Assembly: GCA_003313425.1 (NCBI GenBank)
Contig: NHZP01000003.1
Coordinates: 744,001-808,000 of the forward strand
DNA length: 64,000 nucleotides
Reading direction: 5' to 3'
Source of the DNA: Pseudopyrenochaeta lycopersici
Lineage: Eukaryota > Ascomycota > Dothideomycetes > Pleosporales > Pseudopyrenochaetaceae
Below the pieces are notes generated by a model. That model was given only the letters and a program-made list of their open reading frames with translations. It made no database searches and was not told where the DNA came from. Shown piece after piece: positions 36,522 to 47,136 of the stretch. Position 1 is the stretch's first letter. Each line of letters begins with the position of its first letter. A program made the translations under genes and the position numbers.

Positions 36522-37713
36522 CACAAAAGTCCACAACCTTGCCGTTTACGGGCAGCCTAGCATCTGCGAGCATTGCTAAATTCAAATTTGGGACTCTATT
36601 CAATATAGATCGCGGGTCAAGCAGCACTCGCAGCGAGAGCTCCTAAAACGCCCCCCCCCCCCCCCAAATACGTTAATAATTGACCCCTAATAGGCCATTT
36701 CTAAACGCTCAAGAGATAGTGCAGGCACTATCCTTAGAGGAGCCCTTTCCCACCTTATTTGTGTTTCAATGATATTAACTTTCCTACTTAGAGTAGTTAA
36801 TTACAGTTTATCAGCACCTAGTAATTGCACTGGTAGATAGAGCAGGAGCAGCCGTCGTGTATTATCTTACGTCTCGTCTTAAAAGTTATATATTTTTATC
36901 AATATAAACATAATTTGCTGCAAATAACTTAGCATGTAATACGTACCGAAGCTACCCCTTCAGCAGCTAGATATGGCCTAATGGGGGTGAATTAGCAGTT
37001 CCCGCTAACAGCGCTTCGTCTTGTGTTCTGAATGGCTGCTTGCTGGGCGTGCTGCCTTCAGTCTAAGCGACTCCCGACAGGATGCTCCGCCACACGGCTC
37101 CAGCATGAGCGGCCCCAGTTCATGCTACGATGGATCTCTAATACACCGCTGCTCAATTTTTTCCTGAATTCGAGTCTCAACTATCCATTGCTGCCGAGCC
37201 GTGAACCAAGTTGAGGAACTCACCACGAGTACGCAAATGGAGTGGATTAGGAAGCTGGCGGTCCCCCAGATCATTAGCCAACCACAAGCTCCGCTTGGTT
37301 TGCGGGACAGGTAGACCCAGGATGGGAATACTACAAGCCGTTTGCCGCGGAAACCAAGTCTAGTGCATCTGTGGATCATGAGTGTTTATTAAGTCATATT
37401 CGGGGAATTTCGGGCATAATAGACCAACGCAAGCGGTTGCGGAGTTTATACACTTGCAGCTTGTGAGACCACAAGTAGAGCTTGCGTGCATTCTTGCTTG
37501 CAATAGTTTGCCGTACTGTCTTAATTAGGCGAGGATTTGATGTACACAGCGAAAGAAGTAACATATTGCGAAAGGTGTGAGCGATTGGACAGCCTTGCAT
37601 ATGCATGTCAATAGCACTGCCTTGCGGATTAGCATCTAGTTGTTCTATAAGTACATACTGCCTTCCGTAGGGAGCATGGTTATGCAAAGCCTCCGCTTTC
37701 TCAACCTCCAAAA
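36522..37713. other. AT-rich intergenic DNA with poly-C tract
   Basis: A run of about 15 C (36651-36665) is followed by AT-rich sequence to about 36950. I see no transposase or other coding relic. The final 300 bp should be the promoter of the gene at 37714, with a TATA-like CTATAAGTA near 37645. Confidence 0.45.
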
Positions 37714-38559
37714 ATGCTCAAAGAATATCTCCAAACCCCCAACTTTGACCTCCCACCACCGCCGTCTGGTCCCATCAAACTAGGTCACATTTTAGACAGC
37801 CCAGAAGATCCTCGCTACCCCCTCAATGAATACGACATCGTCCCTTTGCTTCCATCAGAAATCTACACAGCAAATGCACGTGGCGTATCTGCTACACGCA
37901 ACCAGCTCCAAGAAGCGAACCTCAAGCTCTGGGCAAAACTCACGGATCTCGCGCCTATTGGCTTAAATACAGATATTGGGAGGAAAAGAGATAGCACTGA
38001 TGTTTTCGCGATCAAACACGTCGAGACCATGTATTTTCTGCCCAGTCAAAAGTATGTCGAAACAGCCATCAAAGGGTCAGCTGTTAAACGCTTTCTGGAA
38101 GGGTCACGATGGGGTGGAAGCGTGTATATCATCACAGGGCTAAAGATTGCGCGTGGTGTAAGCGTAAAGAGTACACTCCAAATCGAGAAGAAGAATTCGG
38201 TCGAGGCGTCCGCGAGTCTCAATGCTGCAAATGCGGCGCTTGGTGCGGGAATTGCGGGTAGTAGGCAGGCGCTTGCTGAGGATGTGACGGAGATTGAAAT
38301 TCTGGATGATTTTGTGCTGGGCTATCAATTGCGGAAGGTGTTGTATAAGAGGAGCAGGCCGGTTAAGCATAAAGGGTATACAACTGGTGCTATGTTTGAT
38401 GCGGATAAAGAGCACCATTCAGAGCTAGAGTTGATGGTTGAAGGGCTCGAGGAGGATTTTAGCCCAAGCTCGAATACGGATGATGTTTGGATTCCAGTCC
38501 TCGCCGGCTTAGATGGGGACAATGACGATGGGGAACGTGTGTGGGTTCGGAACGACTGA
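37714..38559 (+). CDS. Putative gasdermin-like pore-forming protein (HET-Q1/RCD-1 type)
   Basis: Intact single exon, 281 aa, close to the 250-280 aa of fungal gasdermin-like proteins. Blocks I associate with that family are PIKLGHILDSPEDPRYPLN near the N-terminus, GGSVYIITGLKIARG in the middle, and DDFVLGYQLRKVLYK ahead of a C-terminal tail. The tail (from about residue 230) is strongly acidic and separate in composition. In HET-Q1, a short C-terminal piece is removed by the subtilisin-like protease HET-Q2, freeing the N-terminal domain to oligomerise in membranes and kill the cell. A subtilase gene lies 2.6 kb downstream in the same orientation. The assignment rests on remembered family features plus the neighbour. 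No signal peptide is seen, which fits a cytosolic protein. Confidence 0.6.
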   Translation: MLKEYLQTPNFDLPPPPSGPIKLGHILDSPEDPRYPLNEYDIVPLLPSEIYTANARGVSATRNQLQEANLKLWAKLTDLAPIGLNTDIGRKRDSTDVFAIKHVETMYFLPSQKYVETAIKGSAVKRFLEGSRWGGSVYIITGLKIARGVSVKSTLQIEKKNSVEASASLNAANAALGAGIAGSRQALAEDVTEIEILDDFVLGYQLRKVLYKRSRPVKHKGYTTGAMFDADKEHHSELELMVEGLEEDFSPSSNTDDVWIPVLAGLDGDNDDGERVWVRND

Positions 38560-38925
38560 CCATTGACTATGACCACGGAATTCTTCTGCACATCGCCATA
38601 GAATATCAATATATATGTTTCCTCATCAATTTTCTTGACTTTAGTGTTCACGTATTCTACAGCAACTCTTGCTGACAAAATCATTCCCATACTTATTCAA
38701 TATGTCAACAAGCCTTCGCTCTGAGAAATCGGCTGCGTAAGAAGAACATTATCTTGACTTTTGAGCTCTGACACGGACAATGTCTAGGATATGCTTTTGC
38801 ACGTTCCAAAATATGGAAATTGAAAGTATCTAGTCCTCATGTAGAGAGTTTACACCTTAAGTTATTATTCTGCCGACTACATAAAAGGTGTCCGAGGCCC
38901 TCTCTCATCAGAATAATTTGTACAA
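38560..38925. other. Intergenic between convergent frames
   Basis: AT-rich, 366 bp. Nothing recognised. Confidence 0.5.
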
Positions 38926-40818
38926 CTAGCAAGCTATCTGAAATTCATCTCTAATTTGCACCTCGCTCAACTCTTGTGTCTCCATCTCGGGCCCGTGAGG
39001 TGGCTCCGGAGGCCAGGGAAGCTGTTCGAGCCACGATTGAAGTGATCCCGCCTTCGTGGTTTCCGATATGAGTCCACGATCGTTCTGGAGTTTTTGCAGA
39101 AGGTGCATATAAAGATAGGGGCCGCCTTGCTTAGGTCCAGCAGCATCCACATCGTCCTTGTACAAATGTGTCATGTCGGGCATGTCGACCATGTCGGACG
39201 CAGTGTTTGGTGGGCTTGATTGAACGGAAGCGAACACGGATTCGCCGCTTTCTGAGTATGTGTCGAGCATAGGCAGTGCCCAAAGTGCGATGTTTACCAG
39301 ATGTGCAGCTAAGTGAAAGAAGAAGGCCTCCATCTCAAATTCAGATTCGCCGCAAAAGTGACATTCTTTGATTGCCCTCAGAACATATCTTTGGCTATTG
39401 CGACTAATGAGACTTAGTAAGTGCTCAAGAGAATGGTCTTTATACTCTAGGAGATCCATGTGTTAGTCTTGAAGATGAGTCTCGAAATCATGCTACTGTT
39501 CGAAAGACGGAGGGTTGTGTGAGTGTGCGTAGCAATACCACCTCCAACCATGTTAGGCCATATGCTGCATCCAATGATGCATACTCCGAAAAGTCTTCAG
39601 CAGTTCTTTGCACTCTTCGTAAACACAAATATAGGGCTCAAGATCTTTGATGAGATGACGGCTAACTTAAGTCAAAAATTGGAACGTGCTACGTGGAGCG
39701 AAACGCACCTCCATCTACGTCTACTTCTATCGTGACTACTTAGTCTTTTGTAACAGTATGGGCACGTAAACGAGCCGTCCAGGTCACCTGGTGGTGGTGG
39801 GGGGAACACTCCATAATCTGCCGATATGGACCTAGCCATTGTCGTCACGCTCAGTGCGATTCGTTCGGAATTTGGACGAAGAACTTCGACAGAGGGTATA
39901 AATTTACGACGAACCGAAGGCTCCCCAACAGATATGGTTGCTAGGCTCATTAGTTTGTGCGGTATGCTTGGGTTTCGTGCGTCAGAATTAGCAGTTGATG
40001 GTTTAGCTACTTACTCCAGAGCTAGTAGCTTCATATTGAGCGATCTAAGGTAGCTGAAACGTTTCCTTTTAATTAAAATAGTAGTCGAGAGCCGATCTAT
40101 AAGAAAACTGTGCTTAATATATAGATAATTGACTTCCAGAATGCGCTAGATCATTTACTCAAATAATTTTAAGTCTTCCTCTCCCTTCATGTGGCTGTTC
40201 AAAATGCCAATTTCCGGGGCTGCCGTGCGGATATGCCCTTCCAATATTGATAGTCTTTGCATGTTCCGTTTAACAGTTGCAAGTGGATCCAAGACGGCGC
40301 TAAAACACGTCTGCATAGTCTTGAGACTATCTTCGGAAGTGACAGACGATAAACCATCATCAAGTGCATCTCAAGTGGCAGCAGAACCATGTCGCAGGAT
40401 CTGATTATATATGTTTTTTGCACTTATTGCTAAGTTCTTATCAGGAGCTGCTTACTTGTAAAGATAAGTATCTCTTACCCCGTCCTAGGTTGGTTCTTGT
40501 ATTCCGAAGGATAAAGTGCAGTCTGTTCAGAATCTCAGGCTTATCGTATAGTAGGGATTCGAGAGAGAGGAGCCCAGTTTCGCTAAATGCATATCGAGCG
40601 AGGAAGAGTGCCAGTGTCTCAGAAACGCGACGAGCTTGTCTTTCGGTATCTGGGTAAGGGTCTTCAAGGTAGCCTGAGAGGAGTGACAGGCAAGCTTTGC
40701 ATAATACTGATGCATTGCGTGTGTCCGCCGTCAAATTTGGGACGTGTTCATCTTCAGCAGCGCCTGGCTGAAGGCTGACTGTACCATCGTGCAGCGGAAT
40801 ATCGACTTCTGGAGCCAT
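38926..40818 (-). pseudogene. C2H2 zinc-finger protein pseudogene (RIP-like stops)
   Basis: Read from 40818 downward, one protein can be followed through a single frame except at introns near 40426-40372 and 39680. It has an N-terminal helical region of the kind found in fungal zinc-finger and NLR-associated proteins, then FTCPYCYKRLSS with RHLIKDLEPYICVYEEC, and a last finger ECHFCGE with a following HLAAHLVNIALWALP. That is the fungal multi-C2H2 arrangement. In-frame stops occur at 40157-40155, 40148-40146, 40013-40011, 39555-39553, 39495-39493 and 39465-39463, and probably at 40373-40371. Almost all are TAA or TAG where CAA or CAG would restore reading, that is CpA to TpA changes, the signature of repeat-induced point mutation. 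The gene is therefore dead. Confidence 0.75.
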
Positions 40819-41112
40819 CAGGACTAGCGAATCGACCAGAAGATGTTCCTTGTATGTTATCAGCAAGCAATTGAATGGTCGGGTAAGGCTACTGATGGAA
40901 GGGGGCACAGTTGAGGTTCCTAGGAGGCGCCAAAAGTAATTACACCAAGTCCATTCAGTTCATATTCCTACTCCATTGGCTCGCTTCTATGATGCACACC
41001 CCGCATCTATAAATACATGTACAGCCTGATGGCACCAACATACAAAATGTTGTGCTACGCCGCATTTATCATGAAACTGTGAAATCGATTCCGCCGCCTA
41101 ATCGACATTCAG
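40819..41112. promoter_or_regulatory. Divergent spacer between two pseudogenes
   Basis: Short divergent intergenic stretch; the ancestral promoters of both neighbours presumably lay here. No motif is claimed. Confidence 0.4.
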
Positions 41113-44100
41113 ATGTCTCTGAGCGAGTTTGAAAAACGTCGGCTCATCAGGGTTCTCATAGAGGTTCTCCCTGTCTTTGAGTCTGCGTTACCGCGCTCGA
41201 AATTTCTCGCTGATAGCAAGATTGAGAGACATTGGACATCCACGAGAGTCGTCGAAACCGAGAAGAATCGCCTGCGGGACTTCCACGATGAATTTTGTAT
41301 GGAGATCGGACTTATTTGCATGGAGCTTGGGCTGCAACCTCCAGAATTAGTGTCTTCTGAGGATTTATAGGAGATCTTGAAACCGCTTCTCGAAGTGCTG
41401 TCATCACTAGTTTCTCCGAGGCTCCAGGCCGAGGTGTCAGTAAGTTTGAAATTGCACTCCGCATAAACAGCATACCAATCACTAACACTATATAGCGTCG
41501 CTCCCAATACCCTAGTGTTCGAGCTCTAAGAGTGACGTTAAAGGATGCGAAAAAGCGTAATCAGACTATCAATAATCTAGACCAAGTTTGCAATAGTTTA
41601 CTCGACTTCTGTATAGAATCAAGTAGCTTTAAGCAACTTCTTAAGGTCTTAAAGAAATGCAGAAAGAAGCTACCCAAGCTCAGCAAAATAACGAACCCAT
41701 CAATAAGTAGCCAGGGGGTTAGTCGTAATGTGCCTAGTAAGAAAAGTCTCGATTCTTATTAATTTAAAGAGTCCTTAGGTTAGGGGGTAGACCAGATATA
41801 GGGCCATTTAGTTGACAGTCTCAAAGCATGCTCACAGTCTTCGAGTCATAGATCATCAGTGGCTCTGGTGACTAGTCCTTCCAGCAGCCTTCCTGCAATA
41901 CCTAAGGAGATATTTCTAGTTGTTCCCCATGTCGCCAATATCTATATGTGCATAGACGAATTCTACGCTCCTAAAGCCAAACAACGCCAACCTCCATATA
42001 GAAAGGTACGCTTTGCGCCCACAACATCCAAAGAACTACCGTAGGACCACACTGTAGTATCACCAGCACATAATATACAGGTCGAAGCTTATCCGAGCCT
42101 TTGTAATATTCTTCGCGAAAATAAATAGTATCTTAACCAATACGTCTAGACTTTACTTCCGCCAATAAATGCTAAGTTTCCGTCATAGCAGGCTTAGAGA
42201 ACAAAACCATACGAACCTGTAAAATTCACAGCATTAAAATCTTTGCTGCACGCAGGAATATATATACCAAAAGCCGCAAAGCTATCACTTATAGCAGGTT
42301 TATCTCATTACTTCATAAACTGTTCAATTCATTATACCAAAGAGAATCGCCTGCAACAGCTAGTATTTTTCCAAACGCCTTGCGCTTCAGACAAGTTTGA
42401 TCTAGATAAACCATTCTTCTCAGTGCTACGGAATGACCCGTATGTGTATACGGACGAATTTGAGAATCTTAAGCCGAGCCATATCGAGGAAATAAGCAAG
42501 GTCTTACTAAAATTAGGAGTGCTACTTGTCGAAGTATTCTTAGGGACATGCCTTGCCTGCAATAGCTCACCACAGAGCTTGGCAAACCCCGATACTATGT
42601 GCTCAGTATACACCGATTCCTACAGTAATTTCATGGCTGCTTGGGAATTTATAGAAGACCCTATGGTAGAAGATAATATTAGCAAACATGTTGCCGCCGC
42701 TCTTCGCTCATGCTTGCGCTGGAATTTCTGTCCTTAAACGTCTCAATGCGACATGGGAGGGTTCGGGACCTAAGCTATCAGCACATAGTACGACCATTAT
42801 TGCTGCAAGGACTGTTAGAGGACAATGACATAGACAAGGATTCTGACGCAGAAGGGAACAACATCGGGCCCCGCTCGCAAACAGAATCAACCCTTAAACA
42901 AGGGGGCACTAGTACAGTACCACTTGTTTTCCTGTCGACACCTGTTAATGGCAGTCAGAGATGGCGTGTATTTGATAAGGAACCATTCTCAAAGGCCGAG
43001 TAAGCCTCTAATTTTCCACACGACCATGTTTAAGAATTTGCAAATAAGTATTTTAGCGCTGACTAGTATATTTAGAATACTCTCAGCGGACCACTAGTTC
43101 AAACTATTAGAAGCCTTCAATTCTAGGGTGCTCAAGCCTTTGCTAGATAGCAAGCAGTTCCAATCAGCGTCTGACAGGAAGACGAAGATTGCTGTACTCG
43201 ACACTGGTCTCGATCTTCGGGACCCATTCATTAGGGGTACCAAAGCTAGGGTCAAGGAGATCAGAAATTGGATTCCGGATAAAAATGGGGTTGTGAATGT
43301 GAAGAACATAGATGATGCCTTTGGCCATGGCACTCATGTAACAGCACTGGTACTTAAAGTTGCCCCATGCGCCGACATCTGCGTAGCTCGAGTTGCAAGC
43401 GGAAAGTTGCTAGCTAATGGTGAGCAATACATAGCAGAAGTGAGTTGCCGCATACCAATAATAGCGGTGCACTCTAACCTTTCAACGCAGGCGATCGTTT
43501 AGGCCAGCGAGGTCTGTCACGCGGATATTATCACTATGTCTTTTGGCTTCCCAAGGAGTAGTGATATTGTCGAAGAAGCTTTGATCAGAGCATACGCAAG
43601 GAGACCATCTGGTGCGATCATGTTTGCCGCCGCAGGGAATGATGGCGGTAATAATGAAGTTGCATATCCAGCAAACCACCGTAACGTGATTGGAGTTTTC
43701 TCCACCGATGGAAATGGAAACAAAGCCACATTCAATCCAGAACAACCGTCTGATGATAATAGTTTCTTCAGTACTTTAGGGATGGCTGTCGAGTCCTCTT
43801 GGCCAAGAAACCTCAGCGGAGACGAAGACAATACACAAACTACGACGATGCGAAAGTCAGGCACGTCGTTTGCTACCCCTATTGTCGCCGCCATGGCAGC
43901 GAACATGTTGGATTATGCTAGACTTCAGCTAGATTTGGGTGACAAGTATACAAAGCGACTTCGAACATTTGCAAAGATGCTCGCAGTGCTGAACTTGATG
44001 GCTAAGGAGCGCGAACGATATAAATATCTGGCACCTTGGCTACTCTGGAGGTGTGATGAGTATGCTAGTGAGCTGGAACTGCAGGTAGAAAGATATTCAG

Positions 44101-44135
44101 TCCGTACACAGATACTCATAGAATTAGGCAAATGA
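41113..44135 (+). pseudogene. DUF7580 plus subtilisin-like (S8) protease, degraded; HET-Q2-like
   Basis: An N-terminal helical region and a DUF7580-like part (KLGVLLVEVFLGTCL, SCLRWNF) precede a subtilase domain. The triad codons survive: Asp in AVLDTGLD (43200-43202), His in FGHGTHVTA (43326-43328) and Ser in SGTSFATP (43866-43868), with the oxyanion Asn in AAAGNDGG. In-frame stops lie at 41368, 41760, 41781, 41799, 42042, 42126, 42147, 42186, 42195, 43095 and 43500 (first base). Ten of the eleven are TAG. A one-base frame change occurs near 42725. Introns at 41440-41495, 43000-43075 and 43440-43490 still fit in phase. Some stops near 42126-42197 could sit in an unrecognised intron, but those at 41368, 43095 and 43500 could not. 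Subtilases next to gasdermin-like genes are the known activators of such pores. Confidence 0.78.
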
Positions 44136-44285
44136 CCATTGTTTCATTCTCATTCCAGGGCATGTACTATCCATCGTTTCTATGGCTATGTTACTTCTGA
44201 TAAAATGATGCAAGAATAGAGCAAATAAAGACCACCACTTTAATAGAGCATCGGCCAAGCCCGACAGCGCAAAAAGTGACCAAAA

Positions 44286-44404
44286 ACATACAACAGCGGG
44301 GATTCGCTAGTGGTCACCCACCTAACTACTAATCCGCCGGTATCTTGCTTAAATAGGGCTGAGCGAACGGGAAGCCTTGTTCTCAAGATCCTATGGTCGT
44401 ATGT
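44286..44404 (-). rRNA. 5S rRNA gene, full length
   Basis: About 119 nt. The 5' end ACATACGACCATAGGATCTT, the GGCTTCCCGTTCGCTCAGCC segment, the box-A region AAGCAAGATACC, the box-C region GGTGGGTGACCACTAGCG and the 3' end CTGTTGTATGT are all as in fungal 5S rRNA. The two ends can pair (ACATACGAC with GTTGTATGT). A TTTTT terminator follows directly (44282-44286 on the plus strand). It looks functional. 5S genes are dispersed singly in many filamentous fungi. Confidence 0.92.
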
Positions 44405-44580
44405 GAGAAATATGCTAAATACTAACATATATATTGGCGATGTTAGTACGCTAAATTAAAAGAAGAAGAGGTGAAAGATAGAGGATAAGAAGATGTAGGT
44501 TTCTATTAAATAATAATAATATAGCTTTCTATATCTATTTTTTAGCTATCTATATAAGAACACTATTCCATATTCCATAT
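44405..44580. repeat. 5S-upstream spacer repeat, AT-rich copy
   Basis: This stretch is homologous to 47699-47856: shared TATATATTGGCGA, GTACGCTAA, TTTCTATATC..TTTAGCTAT and ATTCCATAT in the same order. The present copy has far more A/T at the matching places, consistent with RIP. Confidence 0.6.
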
Positions 44581-44799
44581 AGTCAGATGGTAGTTGTCAG
44601 AAGTCAGGTCTATGCTCACCAAGCCATGCAAGCAAAAAGGTACCAGGTATCATCTATGGCTGATCTCGTGCATAGAGTAGTATATATACTTATCCAAGCG
44701 TCTGCAGCATAGCCTGCAGGCCTGCTTGGAGCCTTGCTTCACAGGACTAGCTATCGTCAGCCTCGCAGGGCCTGACAACAGTAGTATCAAATAACTCTT

Positions 44800-44940
44800 A
44801 CAATATAGATTCAGTAGTTAGAAACCTAAGGATTATTACTAATTTGCACTTAATATATAGCTATATTGTAAACTCTTTAAAGCCTAGAGAGGCCCTATTA
44901 TGCTTCCTAAAGATAGTATAGGATAAAGAAAAAAAATTAT
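44800..44940. repeat. 5S-downstream spacer repeat, decayed copy
   Basis: Matches 47460-47575 in order (AGTAGTTAGA-ACCTA, CTATATTGTAAAC-CTTTAA against CTACATTATAAACACTTTAA, ATTATG-TTCCT), with many C-to-T and G-to-A differences. It leads directly into the degenerate 5S copy at 44941. Confidence 0.55.
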
Positions 44941-45020
44941 AGAATAACGCGGATTCGCTAGTAGTTACGTACCTAACTACTAATCCACCAGTATCTTGCT
45001 TAAATAGAGGCGGGAAGCCT
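44941..45020 (-). pseudogene. Degenerate 5S rRNA copy
   Basis: The minus strand still shows TTTAAGCAAGATACTGGTGG followed by ATTAGTAGTTAGGTACGTAACTAC, clearly derived from the 5S box A to box C region. It has lost about 9 nt of the GTTCGCTCAG loop and the first 30 nt. Changes are mostly C to T and G to A, including within the box-C promoter, so it should be inactive. Confidence 0.8.
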
Positions 45021-45304
45021 CCTGTTACTAAAACTAGCGAAATGTCCGTTCTCGGTAATATGTCCAGGCAGCAGGTGGATGCTTGCAGTGGCAGCTACTA
45101 TGTGGATGTGGTTAGGTGTCTTGTAATATTTGTCTGGTTTATCTCTCTTTCAATATGAAACTATTAGAAACGCTCCTATTTCACCACCTATTCTTCTGAT
45201 AGATAAGAGTAAGCCCCTTAATCTTAAAATACCTTATATCCGGGTATTTCTTACGCAGTAGAGGTCGCGACTCACCCCACGCCCGACATTGGAAGCGCAC
45301 CGCG

Positions 45305-47136
45305 ATGTCATCAGCACCCTCTTTCCGGACCATCCACAGAAGGATTTTCAACAGCGTTAAACCCTCTCCCCTGGCACAGCCCTTTCGAGCTCTCTCCATC
45401 ACCAGTCGAGGCAAGTCTATCAGCCGCGAAGAGCTTTTCACCTACACGAACGGTCGCTTCCTCGCCAATGAGACGGAGGCCTGCAACCGCAGATATGTGC
45501 GATTCGATATTGATCAGCTGTGCGCTGTAGCTGCTGCAGCCGGCTGCAGTTCTTCGCCCATCAAAGCAATTGATAAGATGGAAGGGGGCTTTAGCAAGGC
45601 TCTTATCATGCGGAAAGAGGACGGAAGTGAAGTCGTTGCGAAAATCCCTTTCTTTATTGCCGGGCCACCCAAGTATACCACCGCCTCCGAAGTAGCTGTT
45701 CTCAAATTTAGTAAGACTACAACACCTAGTCAACATTTACTTAGATTGTAGACTGACCATACGCCGATGGTAGTAAGTATGCATACTCGAGTCCCTGTTC
45801 CCAAAGTCCTAGCCTGGAGCTCGGACGCGTCAAACCCCGTGGGTGTCGAATACATAGTTATGGAAAATGTTACTGGCCAACAGTTGTTCACGACTTGGAG
45901 TGCCATGACTATCCAAGACCAATTTAGCCTCGTGGAGCAATTGACGCAATTTGAGGCCGAGCTAGCGTCACTTCAATTCCCTGCGAACGGGAGCCTGTAC
46001 CTCTGCGAGTCAATGACAGAAGGCGAGTCTTGGATTGCTTTAGACCAAAACGTGGACTCTTCTGGGAAATTCTGCGTCGGCCCGTCCTGCGAGCGAGCGT
46101 GGTGGCCTGCTCATGGAAAGATGTTGACACCACCGTCTCACGTCAACAATGGGCCATGTAAGTTGTCACGGCAGGTCTCGTTTGCTAAGCTAGAATTGTA
46201 TCCAGGATCAGTACACTATTCAGCTGACGCTCCTCTGCAGGGCTGAACCTTTCATCTCTTGGTCTTGCGCTCGTGGAGCGCGAAATGGCCCGCATTGGAC
46301 AACAAAGTCTAGTCTCTAGCTTTGGGCCACCCCGTGGGTCCTTCGACGAGCAGATTACCGTCCTGAACATGGCAAAGGAGGTCATCTCTAGGCTGGACAC
46401 AGTAACGCTCATCAATAGGGTCTCACGCCCAGTCTTGTGGCACACCGACCTCCATATGGGCAACATCTACAACAAGCCTGAAGATCCAACCAAGATTTGC
46501 TCGCTCATTGACTGGCAGTCGATTGCAGTCTCACCACTATATCTACAGGCCCGATTCCCAGAGTTCTTGTCAGTTGATGATGACTATGTTCTTGGCTTAA
46601 CAGAAGAACCAAAACTACCGCAGAAGTTTCAAGATATGGACGCCAATGACAAGAAGCTAGCTGAGCTTAAGTTTGAACACACTAAAATGTCCAAGTTCTA
46701 CGAACTCAGCACTGCCAATCAGCACCTACGAGCACATCATGCCTTTCTTATGCCGCAGTTCACGCGGGAACTCTTCATTCGGTGTGCAGATGCATGCGAA
46801 GAAGGTGTGATACCGCTCCGTGCCTGCCTAATTGAGTTTGCCGACGTGTGGAGTGCCCTAGGATTTCTAGGTGAATGCCCTTTTAGCTTTAGTAAGGAGG
46901 ACATACGAAAGCATAATCAGCAATTTCAGGACTACCGCGACTTTCACCGAGTCCAAGAAGTAGCTAGAAACCTTCTCAGCACGGACTCTGAGGGCTGGAT
47001 ATCTCCGCAGCTTGATTTTGCAGAACAGCAACAAAAGAACGTAGAATTATTACAAGAGATCATGCGTAGGTCCAAGGAATACAACAAGACAAGGGAAGAG
47101 ATTCTGGGTATCTGGCCTTTTCGTGAGAAAGCATAG
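45305..47136 (+). CDS. AIM9-like phosphotransferase (APH/choline-kinase fold)
   Basis: Exons 45305..45710, 45774..46157 and 46241..47136 give 561 aa. The N-terminus is basic and hydroxylated (RTIHRRIFNSVKPSPLAQPF) and could be a mitochondrial presequence. Family features are ELFTYTNGRFL with YVRFDIDQLC, KMEGGFSKALIM, VVAKIPF (nucleotide Lys), THTRVPVPKVLAW across the first junction, the catalytic loop LWHTDLHMGNIY (HxDxxxxN) and the metal-binding SLIDWQ. The catalytic residues are intact, so kinase activity is plausible; the substrate is unknown. Related to yeast AIM9 (altered inheritance of mitochondria). It is bracketed by 5S-derived repeats on both sides but shows no RIP-type stops itself. 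Confidence 0.85.

Noticed and set aside
37032..37379. Possible membrane-protein or transposon relic upstream of the gasdermin-like gene
   Set aside because: Only 60-84 codons on either strand, no terminal repeats or catalytic motifs; could not be supported.
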